Origin: Hyaloperonospora brassicae
Taxonomy: Eukaryota > Oomycota > Peronosporomycetes > Peronosporales > Peronosporaceae
DNA: 64,000 nucleotides
Assembly (NCBI GenBank): GCA_947650285.1
Contig: CANTFL010000483.1
Span: forward strand, 243,323 to 307,322
Reading direction: 5' to 3'
A program made the translations under genes and the position numbers. Shown here piece after piece: positions 1-12,739 of this stretch. The first letter of the stretch is position 1. The number at the start of each line of letters is the position of its first letter. A model generated the notes under the pieces. It did no database searches and was not told the origin of the DNA. It saw only the letters and a list, made by a program, of their open reading frames with translations.

Positions 1-1
1 G

Positions 2-397
2 GAAGGCTCTGAAGGTGCCATGGTTGGACTGATGACGTCTCTGTACTTTTCGGTCATCATCTTCGTTCAGACAAACTCGACTGGGCTGTTCAAAAGCTCA
101 AACTTCTACGACATTGAAGACATTGCATCGGACTCGCCGAAAGCGCGTTTGGATGTGCTGAAGACGATTCTCTTGAACTATGGAATCAATGCCTTGGCAC
201 TCATTGGCATCTTCTTCCTACCGCGACAGAAGCTCGAAACCCAGCAGATTCGAAGTTACGGCGGATATACCAAGTGCGCGAGTGCTGCTATCCTCGCGTT
301 CGTTGTGGTGCTCTTTTCGTACTCACTGATTGTCACGATACTCACGTTGTTGCCGTCGACGTCTTGCTTGAGCATTGCTGGTGGAGAGGGCTGTTGA
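2..397 (+). CDS. C-terminal part of a polytopic membrane transporter (possibly folate-biopterin/MFS type)
   Basis: The frame is open from the left window edge and ends with TGA at 395-397, giving about 131 codons of a C-terminus; the first in-frame ATG (20-22) is probably internal. Three hydrophobic segments are visible: one just after AMVGLMTSLYFS, one at NYGINALALIGIFFLP, and a last one at AILAFVVVLFSYSLIV. The motif GSEGAMVGLMTSL followed by a helix pair and a short cytoplasmic loop (LPRQKLETQQ) resembles the last helices of oomycete BT1/folate-biopterin transporters, which move pteridines or folates across the plasma membrane. That family name is from memory and not proven by a diagnostic motif; another major-facilitator-like carrier is possible. 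Base composition is more balanced than in the AT-rich DNA that follows, as expected for a real host gene. No intron is seen in this piece. Confidence 0.6.
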   Translation, partial: EGSEGAMVGLMTSLYFSVIIFVQTNSTGLFKSSNFYDIEDIASDSPKARLDVLKTILLNYGINALALIGIFFLPRQKLETQQIRSYGGYTKCASAAILAFVVVLFSYSLIVTILTLLPSTSCLSIAGGEGC

Positions 398-1628
398 ATT
401 TCCATTACGGTCGCTATGTCGTGCGCCGTTATGACACATAATGCATTCATTTAAACGCTTCTTGTTTTTATCGGTGTGCAGGATCCAACCTTCCAGGAAA
501 AGATAGGGGTCTTATATCAGCCTAAGCCAAAGACATCGATGACCGACTCCATGTATCCTGAATGCGATACTATTCTTCGCTTGGCAAGTTGCCGTATGGA
601 CCTTTTGTAAAGTGTTTCAGCGTTCTGCTTATGAGAGTACAAGTCACCTGCAACGATTTGCTACTTTAGTACAAATGTCGTCAAACTTGGTCGAATGTGA
701 TGCGTAGCTTGCAATGCGTGGTGCTAGTTGGGCTTTGCGTTGTCTTCAGTGCGCCGCAACAATGTTGTATGTCCATTAGCTGATTCATACACCATCTCCT
801 GAAGGCATAAGTTTATTTTGGTACCGCTTCTGTAAAACGCTCTGATTTTGAAGGTACGAGTAGCAACTTATCATTCATTTCTAAATAGTGATGAAATGCG
901 ATACGATAGCTTACATGTTGCCTTGGCAATTTCTCTATCATAAGATGCGACAGATAACAGCTCTGTAGTAGCTTAGCGGTTTAGCAGACAACACGTTCAT
1001 TATAGCAGACCGTCCATGTTTGCTACGCAAATGCGTGAGACTTTTACATGACCGTAACCGACTAGCAGGGAATTGCGCAACGAACACATGTGGGCATTGC
1101 AATGTCGGTCTTGGGAAAATGCAACGATTCGGAGATTTCGAAGTGGGCTCAGTTCCGCGAGTGGTCGATTACGTTCACTACCATGGCAAGTTAAATGCCA
1201 TCGAATTGGTGCTTGATCGATTCCCATGCTCAATCATGGAGTCGAGAAATGGTCATGAGTCTATGTGACAAAGCGGTATGCCTTGCTCGTGATATAGTAC
1301 GATAGTTCAAGCGACCGTTGGCGCTGGATTGTGCAAATACACGAGCTCAAGTTTTCGCTTTGTGCTTCACTTCTTCGTCACACTATCGCATCGACATGCA
1401 TTCGAACGACTATGGTATGCCACTAAATAATTGAAGAATCGAGATGTCACCCATCCGTTGACGCATCTACAGAAGTGCATGGTATGGTTTGTGTATCTCG
1501 TGAAACATGTAAGAGCCATCGGACAAACCTTGTGTGATTCATATTGACAAAATTTGCAGTCACATAGAGCTTGCAGTTGTCGCCTTCATGTTCTTATTTA
1601 GATATAATAAAGAGCATAAACTTTGCCA
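398..1628. other. Intergenic, no gene recognised
   Basis: Downstream of the transporter stop I see only short frames with frequent stops on both strands and no recognisable motif, RNA gene or repeat. The stretch ends at the left inverted repeat of the MULE. Confidence 0.5.
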
Positions 1629-1715
1629 TTGGGTATGTGCCCATATATTGAATAATATTTTTTTGTGAGATGTAATACATAAACGAAAATTTTGTAAGAT
1701 CTGATACAAGGTATT
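1629..1715 (+). repeat. Left terminal inverted repeat of the MULE
   Basis: It matches the reverse complement of 4376-4474 with substitutions and a few small gaps. The best block is the TGTAATACA...AAAATTTTGTAAGAT...GATACAAGGTAT part. Confidence 0.6.
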
Positions 1716-1745
1716 TTATAGAAGGAAATATATTTAAACCACAAC

Positions 1746-1959
1746 GATATGAAGCTATTTATGCAAAGATCTGAAACTATTTATACAACGAAGTAATGCT
1801 ATTTATTTCGATCAGAAGCTATTTATCACGATCTAAGGCTATGTATGACAGTGTTTTGCATCTCAAGCAATGCTAGTGATTTTAGGTTCAAACAATCTGA
1901 AGCTTATTTTCTCGATCTGAAGATATCTTTCACGAACTGGAGTCAATTATGAAAAGTTG
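1746..1959 (+). repeat. Degenerate ~20-bp tandem repeat next to the left MULE TIR
   Basis: Seven to eight units of roughly GATCTGAAGCTATTTATNNC follow one another with a 20-22 bp period. Examples begin at gatatgaagctatttat, gatctgaaactatttat, gatcagaagctatttat and gatctaaggctatgtat; the later units are weaker. The array lies about 30 bp inside the left TIR. Similar spacing is known for subterminal transposase-binding repeats, but that role is inferred. Confidence 0.5.
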
Positions 1960-3326
1960 TCGCAAATCGAGCATGTCGGGAAGCCTTCGACGGCTCAACT
2001 AGTCACCAGCTTAATAGTCCGTGGTGCATTGTATACAAAACCGACCACGTCCGCAAAATTTTAATTGGATAAAATTCGTCACCAAGCCAAGATGATGCGT
2101 CCTATCATGTGATGTATCGTGCCAAGGACACGATAAATGAAGAGCTGTTTTCTGAAGCTTCAACAAGGATTACTCTATTTTCCAGGTCTAATTTCGGAAT
2201 TTCAGCGTCTGAACCCAGGAACGCTTACGAAGATCCAGTGCAACGAGAAGAGGCACTTTCACCGGGCAATCGTTGTGCTAAACCCGAAGTGAGTTTCAAA
2301 TGACCAAGGGAGTTTTGAAGTTGATGCAGATCACATGAAACATCGCAAATACAACGGGGTTCAGATTGTATTGGCCAGTCGTGAAAAAACTTTAATAACA
2401 AAGTTGCTGCAATTGCGCTCGTCGCTGCTGAAGACTACGATAATTACTCGGTTTTTTTTTGCCGTGTTTTAAATCATGGTTTTCCACTGACTCTAGTCCC
2501 GTCTTCAGTGGTAGAAATGCTGGTCTGGTATTTGCCGCCTAAAAGATTGGCTTATTTAACATATTATGCATTCGTGACATCATAGGTACGGAATCATCCA
2601 AATTATCAGCAGTTTCATTCTAACTTGTCTAATACTTCTGCAAAGGTTATATGAGAAATGACAAGATGGTACGACTATTGATCACCCAAGAGAAGTTCGT
2701 ATGGGAATCGAATGATGCAACACGTCGATCAGGTTTCGATATCGCGATGACCGAACTAACGCGATCAACCCGGCTGCTGCTGTATATTAAATGCAATACA
2801 ATACGTAAGTGGAAACTTCTCGTACACTACGACGCAACTCCATTTTACGGATGGCGAACGAATCACTTTGTTGAGAGCGAGCAAGCACGCAAAGAGTATT
2901 CGCTTGAAGCGACGGCTTATAATTCCGTTTGAGTTTTTCAAGGCTTATACGACGATTATGGTGGATAAGTATCACATAACGGTTTCAATAGGGCATGCTA
3001 TGGAGGAAAGATGGACGTACAATTGCGCCTTCGGTCGAACAAAAGTTGCAAAAACGTGTCATGGATGCTGTACAATATGTTGTGACGTTCTGTTCTGATA
3101 ACGTAGTATTTGTCGCTCGTTTCACAAATTAACTGAAGCAACATCGTTTCGACATAAAGCAAGCATTATGATCATGAGAAACACGAAAGCAGCACAAAAT
3201 ATGGTGCCGCCATTTGATCGCGACCTTAAGTGCGGTAGATAAGCCTAACATTGCGTACGAGCTGATGGGTAACTGTTACAAAGTTGCGGCGTATCAAGCG
3301 AGCGTCAAAACGCTTGAGGTTGCTAA

Positions 3327-3506
3327 GGACCTGTGTTAATGCGTGATCAAAATACCCTACCCGCAGTTTATATTCGACAAGCGGGACGCCCGAAGAAAAG
3401 ACGTATCAGGTCACAAAGTGAGTCTGGCGGGAATGCAAGGATGCCCTGCAAATGTAAGCAGTGTAATACATCGGGACACAACAAGGATACATGCCGCTGT
3501 GATTGA
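3327..3506 (+). pseudogene. MULE transposase C-terminal fragment with zinc knuckle
   Basis: One uninterrupted frame reads AVYIRQAGRPKKRRIRS, then a Ser/Gly-rich spacer, then CKQCNTSGHNKDTC, a clean C-x2-C-x4-H-x4-C knuckle, and stops at TGA 504-506 of the 3.5-kb mark. The order GRPKKRR-spacer-knuckle is the usual end of oomycete and plant MULE transposases. The knuckle follows the SWIM/catalytic region in complete proteins and is thought to help bind nucleic acid. Upstream frames are broken and the three catalytic acidic residues were not located, so the protein is dead here. Confidence 0.55.
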
Positions 3507-4375
3507 CGTTATGCTACCGAGATGGATCATCGTAACGCTTTGTTATGGTCTAACATGACTGTGGTTGAATTCATACGTAACCATATTCCATACTTTGCAT
3601 ATATTACACTATTTTAAGGCGCCGAGCAGAACTGAATGCGGCAACGACTTTTCAATATACGGCACAAGCAATCGCGGACGATACTCCTGATGCTATCGGT
3701 CGTAAAATTACTGATCAAACTGATCCCGAACGAGTTGCAAGACCTTCATATTGACATCCCACAGACTTGCTAGCGTAAAACAGAGTACGCCGGCGACATG
3801 TACACGTTCGTACGTTTTCCGAGCTGACCGACGCGGTTTTTACACGCCACACGCGACAGAAACTCATCACATTCCTTGCGTTACGTCGTAATATGCACAC
3901 GGCGACGTCGGGGCCTTCAATGAAGTCACTTGAAAGCATATAAAACGTCCATTCGGTCAATCAATCGACTTTGTCCGACTTGATACACTCGCCTTTTTGT
4001 TCGCTGCCAAAATAATGCTGCGTGATCCCGCGCGAGGACTCAGAAAAAGAATCGGACGTATAAGATACCGTCTTTGAAGACGGTGATGAAATTATGTAAT
4101 AGGAATACGTGTGGGGCGACACTGCAGCTGCTACACCCTCAACGGTCGTGGCGCGGTGAAAGCCTCCGACCACTGCTAATGCGTTACCATACGTCACTTC
4201 TACTCGCCAATGAACTGGCAGTGGTTAGTTTATCATTAAGCGACTCCCCAATCTTCTCGTGCGGAATTAGATGCGAGTAGCAAGATGTGCCCCGCCGATA
4301 CTTAATTTAACAAACAATAACTTGGGCCTTAAGATAGCCTTGATTTCGATCGCTGTAATTTAAAATTTTTTTTAT

Positions 4376-4474
4376 CTTATACCTTGTATCACATCTTGCA
4401 AAATTTTAGTTTTTGTATTACATCTTACAAAAAACCCTTGAATAATTACCCCAAATAGTGTGCCCAATACCCAA
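4376..4474 (-). repeat. Right terminal inverted repeat of the MULE
   Basis: The reverse complement begins TTGGGTATTGGGCACAC and continues through AAGATGTAATACA and GATACAAGGTAT, pairing with 1629-1715. Confidence 0.6.
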
Positions 4475-7400
4475 CGTATCGACAACGATTTATGGCTCCA
4501 GTTCAGATTAGACGACTTCAACTGGATCTTTCGATCTGAACTGTTCCTCATCAGAGGATTCTTTCCCCGGATCGCGATCAAACGCATCCAATGTTACCAG
4601 GATGTTTCATCATGCACGCACCATCTTCAATAGAGTAAACGGCAAATTTTAGAATCAGATACTTCTTTACTAAGGATCGGCAAATACTTCGACAAGAAAT
4701 ACCCATTTAGTCGACACTTTATTGCGCATCCATCCTGTCATATCCACGTCAATAGACCAATCCGAATTGATTCGGCTTCAATCAATCACTGATCTTCACT
4801 CTGCCTTAATCGTAGTCGTTAACCGTGGATATTGACCTCTGAATATTGATGTTTGCATACTTGAGTAGTTAAGCTGTGTGGATCTGATTTAGCGTATTGC
4901 CCTATATCGATATGTTAAGCTTATACTATTCAGAGGCTTAATTAAATGCCGATCTCAACTTCGAAAGAACGCCGAAACATTCAGCCCCATCGGTCCGGTC
5001 CAAAATTCTAGCCAGATGTAATCTAGAGATCATAGGTGGTACCGATCTCCGCTATACACCAATTCGATTTATATGAATCCACTTTGACACATTGCATGAA
5101 GTTGCTATGCGATAGTAAACGAAAGTTATCATTCGAAATGAATTGTTCTTTAGGCAGTAGCAAGTTTTATGACACATTTCATGCGGTATGGTCTCATACC
5201 GGGCTATGGAGAAATATGTTTGTCCCCGAATCAATTGAACATTTCAAATTCTGGCATTTTTCCTTAGAAACCTACCAAATTTGATTCAAAACAAAATAAA
5301 TAGTGTTTACAAAATCATGGTATGTTCTATGATTGTCAGTTTCATACAACATCCAAATCCAGCATATGGTATGATGAGTTGTTTGATCTCTAAAAAATAC
5401 TGTCGGTCGGATGTCGTTGTTACCTGTACCCTCCGACGAGTAATTAGCTCTATATTTATTTATCACACACAATATGGATCCTAAGTCCTGTATAGACTGT
5501 TTCTTTGGCAAGTGGTTGATTATGAAAGAAACATAGATCGCGGTGAGATCATTTTTGGAACTCTTAGATGAGGTAAATAAACATTAATTCATTGTAAATC
5601 TCGATTACTGTCTTGATAATTATTCTATCATGTCCCTGAGACCGTACATCCTCGGTGGAAAATGCTTCATCTCCCTACTACAGATATTTTTTCGATATCG
5701 ATGTTTCATTTGACCTGGTATGATGGTGGTATTGGAACCGGAAACTTCGCATGTTCCTAATATAAAATCTGTGCTGGCTGTGCGAGCATGTATGCTAAGT
5801 TCCTCCTAAACTAATTGAGGGGTGGCCCAAACGAGCTTCTATACTTCTGTGCAGTTACCGGCAGCTATCTGGAACGTGAAAATGTCCTGTGTGATGCCTC
5901 AAAGTTTGGCCTTTACACTGACGAGTCACAAAAGAGGTCTTTCTACTAAAAGATAAGGACTGTACAGGCTTATAAATATTTAATACGCTCATCAAATTTC
6001 AACTGATCAACAAGGAGCACTTATCTTGATGTCTAGTTATGCCAGCCGACTCATAGCATGTTAACCTTCATATCTACCGTAGACGATGACAACACCATCT
6101 ACTCGTCGAGTTAAATACAGTCAATTTCGATTGTGCTACTTTTGGCATGTTAAAATTAACACGACATTTTACCTACCCGCCTATATTGTAAGTTGTCATG
6201 CTCGGCATTCGTGAGCTTGGTGAAAATGTTCGAAAACAATCGGAACGCATAGTTTTTCGTCTCCCAAAGCGACCTGAACGCTATAAGTAACTTTATAGAT
6301 CATTTCGGTCCTCGTGGTGGCACCTTTTACTTCTGCAACAGGTCGATTAGCACATACCGATTTAAAATCCACAGCAAACTATGTCAGAAATATATTGACG
6401 TTGCTGCATACGAGGAATGATCGCCTTTTTTAAACCCCAACCGTCTAAGATAGATTGCTTCGCTTTCACAACTTCGCAATAACATCGGATCCATGTCTTT
6501 GGCCTTTCGTGGCGAAATATTGAATCATAGCGTCCAGTGTTCCCAGAAACTGGATTCATGATGATACATGAGAAAAAGGATATCCTTCATTCTGAAAGCA
6601 ATTACACCCATACACGGCTTGTACCTAGGAATACGAGACCTTGAGCACTCACCATAGTATAGGATTTTAGGCTGCCCACCTCCTTATTATTGTTGTTTCG
6701 AAGAACAGCAGTATGCTGACTGGACCTGGTTTTTTTCATGGTCAATCCGGTACCATTTGACTTGGATATCGGATGTTCAAGGGTTCCCATTTACTGATGT
6801 ACCATTTTATTCTTTTCGGTACACCCGCAATATATTAGCGAATATAGTAATTCGTGCTTTCTCACAAATGGAATTGCGCAGGATTCAGCTTAGGTCGTTC
6901 TGTATGAAATGTAAGAATATAACTCCCATTTATCCTGCGTTAACTTCGAAAGCTAATTTGAAGCCGTAGTTTAGGTACGTAATCGTTCAGTTAATTTTTA
7001 TCCGGGCGTTAAAGCTATCACACGACCCGAACACCCATCAGTCTTGAAGCTTATGAATAAGAGACCAAGCTTTTGCACATCAAGCCAGTTGGGTAGACCG
7101 AAATCAACTTCTTATCATAACTTTCGATTTAAAAAAATTAATGGCATCTTCTAGCTCGACAAACAATTATAGCCAGTGTTCACCTTCAAACGTACATGAC
7201 ACTCGAATATGTCAGTCGTTCCACTTTCGAGTAGACGTAATGGCAACGGCCTGCTAAATATTCAGACTATATATTGCTGTTTACAGTTTGAAACTCGAGT
7301 ACCAACGTCCTCATACCGCTCCTTCTCTACGAAACCAAAATATTGGAGCAAGGGAGACTAGGATAATCAGCGGGAAGCCGATGCCTAATAACTTTAAGAT

Positions 7401-8867
7401 CCAGCTATGCTGCTCTTCATGTACTCAAATTAACATCATGGCACCCACGGATGCCCCACCAATGTTCATATTCGTCCTTTTTAGTACTTTCAACGTGACA
7501 ACGAACCATAGGTCGAAATAACAAGTCAAGATGTAAGATAACAACACGAGTGAGAACAACCTGATGGAAAACAAAAGGGTAATCAGTTTTGGTATCTCCT
7601 GAATTGCAAAAACGTTCTCACGGCAGAAGAATACCTACAATGACACCCCTGAATATCCATTCGTCGCGGACATGATATCCATACTTAATACCGAGACCGC
7701 ACGTTCCGCACACCACTATAAAATTTGTTAACATTAGAAGGAGGCTTTATCTTTGTCATAAAAGTTTACTACTTATCCATCGCTTCGGTCGTTAAGGCTT
7801 CTTGATAATTCGACAGACCACGAGCAGCTACCGGGTGTAACGGGGCATCCTATTATTTTGCACCAGTGTATATTTTATGCTGTCTATACTGACAACAACG
7901 AAGGCGCGTGCATCACAATCGTCGTACACCGCTGTGGTTTTAAAGAGCAAGAAAACTAGCGTACAGCTTTGTTCCGAGGTAAAGAAAACTTTCTTGAGCA
8001 GAATCTTAGTCTATTGAATACTCTGCTGTTATACTACTGCAAACTCGTCCAAAACCAACTGTGTATCATGAGATTCCGTGCACCTGTTGCTGTCAATTGG
8101 CGTCGATACTAGGTGGCGTATAGCGGTATAAAGTATCAGCATATTGGCTAACTACCATTTTATTCCCCTTCAAGGTTGATGATTATTTACTCTATCATCC
8201 TACTATCCCGCAATATTACTGCAATATTGCTGGGATATTGTTACTAAGTGTTATCCGTCGCATCAAATGTGATATCGATAAACTTGGTTGACGTGAACGT
8301 CCTGAAACATACTCACTTCCTTTGGCAATAAATGGCAAGTAGACTAATTGTTGATCACGCACGCATCACCATCTCTACATTCGATTCGCAAAACGATCTA
8401 TTAATAGAAAATCTTTTGCTTTCTTGCGTGCGTTTCCCCTTCATCTATCTCGATGTGTCTCTACGATGTGTTGCTGTTTATGTCATTTTTGTCTGGTTGC
8501 AGTGCAAACAAGATAGCTGAGCTTGTGCATCAGAGTCTGCACACAAGCTCATTGATACATTAATCGACTGCAATGGAGATGACGGTACGCAACGACGCTA
8601 TGTACCTCCGGTTCGAATGCAACGGGGATGAACATAAATTTTAACTCTTACATGTTATACATTCGTTTTGAATAGCTGCGAGACGCTCGACGAGATGGCC
8701 CACTCATGTCGTTAAATCCTCACTCGCCATCGCTCTCTCGGGTCGCTATATTATCATTTAGCATCTTTCGTGTACTGATCTTGTATTCTGCGTTTTAAAT
8801 GAAGACGCGCAACAGAGCTATGAGCATGAATCACCTCCGAATGACGCAAAAAATCGGCTACACTTCT
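4475..8867. other. AT-rich stretch without a recognised gene
   Basis: About 4.4 kb with only short frames (at most ~80 codons) overlapping on both strands. I saw no domain motif, no tRNA-like fold and no LTR ends. It may be old transposon debris, but nothing in it could be assigned to a family. Confidence 0.45.
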
Positions 8868-9308
8868 TATAACGGGGTAGCCTGTTACGTGACATTGTCC
8901 ATAAGGAGAAAAGGACAATAAAATATATTGTGTTAAATACCCTTTTAATAATATCACTAAACTGAGTGATATTGTTGAGATGACCGAAGAGTGTACTCAT
9001 TGGTTGATATCATGATGATATCAACCCGTCAATCGATGCTAGACGCGCGCAATGGGTGGTGAGTAGACGTCATCATACTTGTATCTAGAATAATATAATA
9101 AAGTAAAAATGAACAAGAAAAACAGGAGTTATAGGACATAATTATTCTAAATACTAGTTTTACTTTTACTTCGACTAGAGACTTTATCTTAGTCGCTTAC
9201 CTTCCTCTGTATAAGTATAATACGTAGCAGAGTACTGACTTTTACTGTTGTGAGGGAAGGTTATTTTGTGCTGGTAGTACAGTACGTAGTCTTCGGTGCC
9301 CCGTTACA
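8868..9308 (+). repeat. 5' LTR of element A (441 bp)
   Basis: It starts TATAACGGGGTAGCCTGTTACG and ends GTGCCCCGTTACA. Inside is a dyad TTGATATC-atgat-GATATCAA and the family landmark GACGCGCGCAATGGGTGGT. Confidence 0.8.
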
Positions 9309-9310
9309 CC

Positions 9311-9329
9311 TGGTAGTACTTTGTAGTCC
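9311..9329 (+). other. Primer binding site candidate, element A
   Basis: TGGTAGTACTTTGTAGTCC begins two bases after the LTR end. Elements C and D have TGGTAGC at the same place, which would pair with a tRNA ending GCUACCA. The tRNA species is not established here. Confidence 0.5.
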
Positions 9330-9358
9330 GTCTAAGGACAACACTCGCATCGCCCAAC

Positions 9359-10437
9359 ATGAACGTGTTGGATGAAGTTGAAGGCGACAGCTTTCACGGA
9401 ACCCGTGAAAGCTACTCCCATTTGAGCGATGTCGAATGGAGTGCGATCGAGCGAATGAGTTCGATCGTTGGCTAGGAATCTACCTAAGTCATGCTATATA
9501 CAAGGGATAGAGACCAGCAGCATACCGTCATTAGCAAGTTCTTGCAACGAGGAATTGATGAGTCGCGAGCGCAGGCGACCTTGTTGCAACAGCAAGATCA
9601 CCAGCGGACCGAAGCACTAAGACATCATCAGTCTCAGTTCGCAGAGTTGACGCCTGAGCGTCGACAGGAACTTCTAAAAAAAGAGATCTTTAAGTATTAC
9701 AGAGTCGAGAACGACAACCTGTTGAGATGGTTCGTCGAAGTAGACGTTGCCATCGAGGCCCGCCGGAGCGACGATGAGCAAATGAAAGTCACATTTGCTC
9801 AGTCGTATTTGGCAGGGGACGTCAGGAATTGGGCCTTGAATCTGTACTTACACGACCTGAACGTGTTTAGGTCGTTATAAGTCTATAAGACCCTGCTTAG
9901 TAAGACATTCAAGCCACCCAGGGTTACGCTTAACATGTGCGCTACCTTGCAAGTTGCATGGTAGTGAATCTTGTGAATGAATTTGTGTTAATTACAATCA
10001 TCATTCAAGGACTTTCAGATGCCCCCGTCAGGAACCAACTGTTCCACAAAGAGCTTAAGGCGCTTTCCGAAGCAATCTAGGCTGCGGAGCAGGAATAATG
10101 TAGTGTGAGACAGGCTCACACTATGATGACCCCCTATCGTCCACAAAGACGACCGACGGTCGGAATTCCAGATCCAATGGGCGTCTGTAATGTCGAGGTC
10201 GGGAAACCTCGCCCTGCAAACGACAAAAGATTGATGAGACGCCATCGCTGTCATAAGCTGAGACACTACGCATATTAATACAGTATCCCTCGCTCAGTAC
10301 CCCGTGGTGCTGAGCTCAGTGACCCGCAAACAGTCAGAAGAACTGGAGGACGAGCGTTTGATGCTGTTGCAAAACCGCAACAGCGAGGAGGACCATCAAA
10401 GAACGGTCGGGGTCAGTAGGGAAGGAGCGCCCTACTG
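9359..10437 (+). pseudogene. Gag of element A (broken)
   Basis: The frame starts at ATG 9359 and matches the gag of C and D residue by residue: an acidic N-terminus (MNVLDEVEGDSF), a Gln-rich coiled region around LLQQQDHQRTEAL, and the capsid-like part FAQSYLAGDVRNWALNLYLHD. TAG at 9473-9475, TAA at 9878-9880 and later shifts break it. The zinc knuckle near 10240 is damaged: the first Cys is Arg and the last position follows a stop (HRCHKLRHYAY). Gag forms the particle that packages element RNA; this copy cannot make a full one. Confidence 0.75.
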
Positions 10438-10471
10438 ATCCAGCAATATCAAGAGAATTTGCAAATTGTCC

Positions 10472-10839
10472 ATGACGAAGGTTGCTTTAGACACACATGA
10501 TCTACGTGTCTCTGCATCTATCCATGAAGTGTCCCTCATAATCTTGATATTGGAAGTACAAAGGACTTGTCACTTCGCGCCCTAGTTGACAGTGGAGCGT
10601 CGAACAATTTTGTTCGTCGTCAGTCACCAGAGGCAGGAGGTTTTAACCTTGTGGAGCGGGAGATCCCTCCAAAGAGAATACCGGTACGCCTAGTGAAAGG
10701 AGCATCGATCACTGTGAACGGACATGTAGTCAAAATCCACTACACGTTAGAGGGCGAACAGTACGATGATAATTTCATCGTACTTGATCTGAATGACGAA
10801 TTCGATGTCATGATTGGGCTACCTTGGCTAAGGAGGTAG
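10472..10839 (+). pseudogene. Retropepsin region of element A
   Basis: It begins MTKVALDTHDL in the -1 frame relative to gag, loses a base near 10560, then continues SLRALVDSGASNNFVRR to the flap-side motif FDVMIGLPWLRR. The active-site triplet here is the canonical DSG, unlike the DCG of B, C and D. A stop follows the LPWL motif. Confidence 0.7.
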
Positions 10840-11140
10840 GACGCAAGGGAGAGCTGGTAGCATGGCTCAGTAACGATGCCTGCCACTTGTTCATCAGAAG
10901 ACCATCTGAAGAACGTCATGGAACGCCCACATTCACGTGGGTGTACTGTAAGCGAGTGCTATGGCCTCACTTGCGGTACGACCGTTATCAAGACTGTAGA
11001 AGAATACAGTGTAGATGATCACTACATTGTGGAGGAATCCCCCAGCATCCTGTGGATTTGATATTCCAGGAAGTTATCGAGACATTGAATGTCTTGGTTG
11101 ACGATGGTCAAGCGTAGGCGATAATGCGTTCAATCTGATT

Positions 11141-12690
11141 TTGCTTCCGAAGTTAACTACAGAGATTACTAAATTGCCAATGTTAGAAGAGAAATTGTTC
11201 TTGCGCTATTTGCGTAGTAACAAGGTCAAGCAGATCTGCAAACTCGTCACAGAGGATGAGTATGTGCCCGATGTTCGGACGGCAACAGTGTTTGCCGAGA
11301 ATGAACGGGTTCTCAGCAGCTCAGCGATGGACGAAAGTGTCCTCAATGAGAAGACTCGTATTGATATACACGTCTCAATCCTGGTAGTCGCTGCAGGAAA
11401 ATCCTACGTATAAGGATTTGATCGAATTCAAGGTTGTGTTCCCTGAATCCGTGCCTTGCGAGTTGCCTAAGGACAAAGGCACTCGACACGAGATCGAGAG
11501 TAAACTGGGCTCGAAGTACTGTGTCATGAAGCAGAGTCCACTGCCCCATGAACAAGTACGAGCGATCGGTAAGTTCTTTGCCGATCGCTTTGCAGCGGGC
11601 CATGTGAGGGAATTAACATCCCCTCACAGCTTATCGACCTTCTGTTTGCGAAAGGCCAACGGCAAGATGGCGGGTGGTGTATGCATTTAGCAAACTGATT
11701 GCTGCAACGGTACCGGCTCAGACGCCGATACCGAGGAAGGACGTAATCATAGATGGTATGTCAAAGAGTACCATCTTTTCGTCCATGGGTCTGATGGACG
11801 GATTCTATCAGATCCTCATGCGTGAACGGGACGTTCCGTACATGGCATAGAGCAACCCCAGCGGTATGTTGTGGGAGTGGCTAGTGATGCCACAGGGGCT
11901 GAGCAATACCCCTGCAACATTCAACAGATGTGTTACAAATCTGTTGAGACCGGTGCGGGATTTCGTACCGAGTTACTTCGACGATGTGTTCATCCCTAGT
12001 CGGGCTATGGACGGAAAGACGGACGTTGAAGTTCACAGAACTCACGTTCGTCAGGTTCTTCAATTTATGCGCAAGCATAAGTTGTATGCCAACCGCAAGA
12101 AGTGTATATTCGCGGCAAGCAAAATACCACTTCTTGGGTGCATCGTGGGTAAACACGGCGTACTCCCTGATCCCGAAAAGATCAAGGCGATCACCGGCTG
12201 GCCTGTGCCAGTCGATGTCAAGGGACTAAGGAAGTTCCTTAAGCTAGCGGTGTACTTGCACAAGTACTCGCGCAACTACTCCGAGATGACTGTTCATCTT
12301 TCTTGCTTGCTCAAGAATGATGGGAAGTGGTCATGGAGCGCTGACTGCCAGCGCTCCTTTGAGCGTATAAATAAAAGCTTGATGCAATCGCCCATCTTAG
12401 CGATTGCCGATCAGGACAGAACGTTTCACGCGGTCTGTGACGCCAGCGATGTTTGCAATTGGCTGTGCGTTGATGCAGTATGACACAGAAGGCGCAGAGC
12501 GCGTCGTCTGCTATCAGTCGCGTCAGCTGCAACCAGCTGAGCGCAACTGTCCAGTGCATAGCAAGGAACCCCTTGCCATCCATATGCACTGGATAAGTTC
12601 CGTGTCTATCTCTTAGGAGATAGACCGTTTAGTGTTCATACGGACCATGCGTCACTACGCACAGCCGTAAACAATCCCCACCTCTCGCAA
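11141..12690 (+). pseudogene. Reverse transcriptase-RNase H of element A (broken)
   Basis: After a spacer the pol frame shows the RT entry VFPESVPCELPK and PLPHEQV, then a shifted stretch. A 205-codon open piece (11866-12483) contains LWEWLVMPQGLSNTPATF, the catalytic YFDDVF at about 11974-11990, and the connection LLGCIVGKHGVLPDPEKI. RNase H begins at FHAVCDASD and runs through AERVVCYQSRQLQPAE to TDHASLRTAV near 12660. Two or more frameshifts and one stop make it inactive. Confidence 0.75.
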
Positions 12691-12739
12691 AGAATGTCGA
12701 GGTAGCTCTCTGTCTTCGCGGAGTACAACTTCTCCATGG

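Larger units (their letters stand above)
1629..4474 (+). mobile_element. Degenerate Mutator-like DNA transposon (MULE)
   Basis: The sequence beginning TTGGGTATGTGCCC at 1629 reappears as its inverted complement ending at 4474 (GGGCACAATACCCAA-like). The similarity continues for about 90-100 bp and includes the block AAAATTTTG(T/C)AAGAT(C/G)TGATACAAGGTAT, so these are long terminal inverted repeats about 2.85 kb apart. Inside, on the + strand, a fragment ends in a lysine/arginine-rich stretch and a CCHC knuckle in the arrangement found at the C-terminus of many MULE transposases. No open transposase remains; stops and frameshifts are frequent. I could not find a convincing 8-11 bp target duplication. 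Long TIRs plus the knuckle favour MULE over hAT or mariner, but the DDE core was not identified. Confidence 0.55.
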
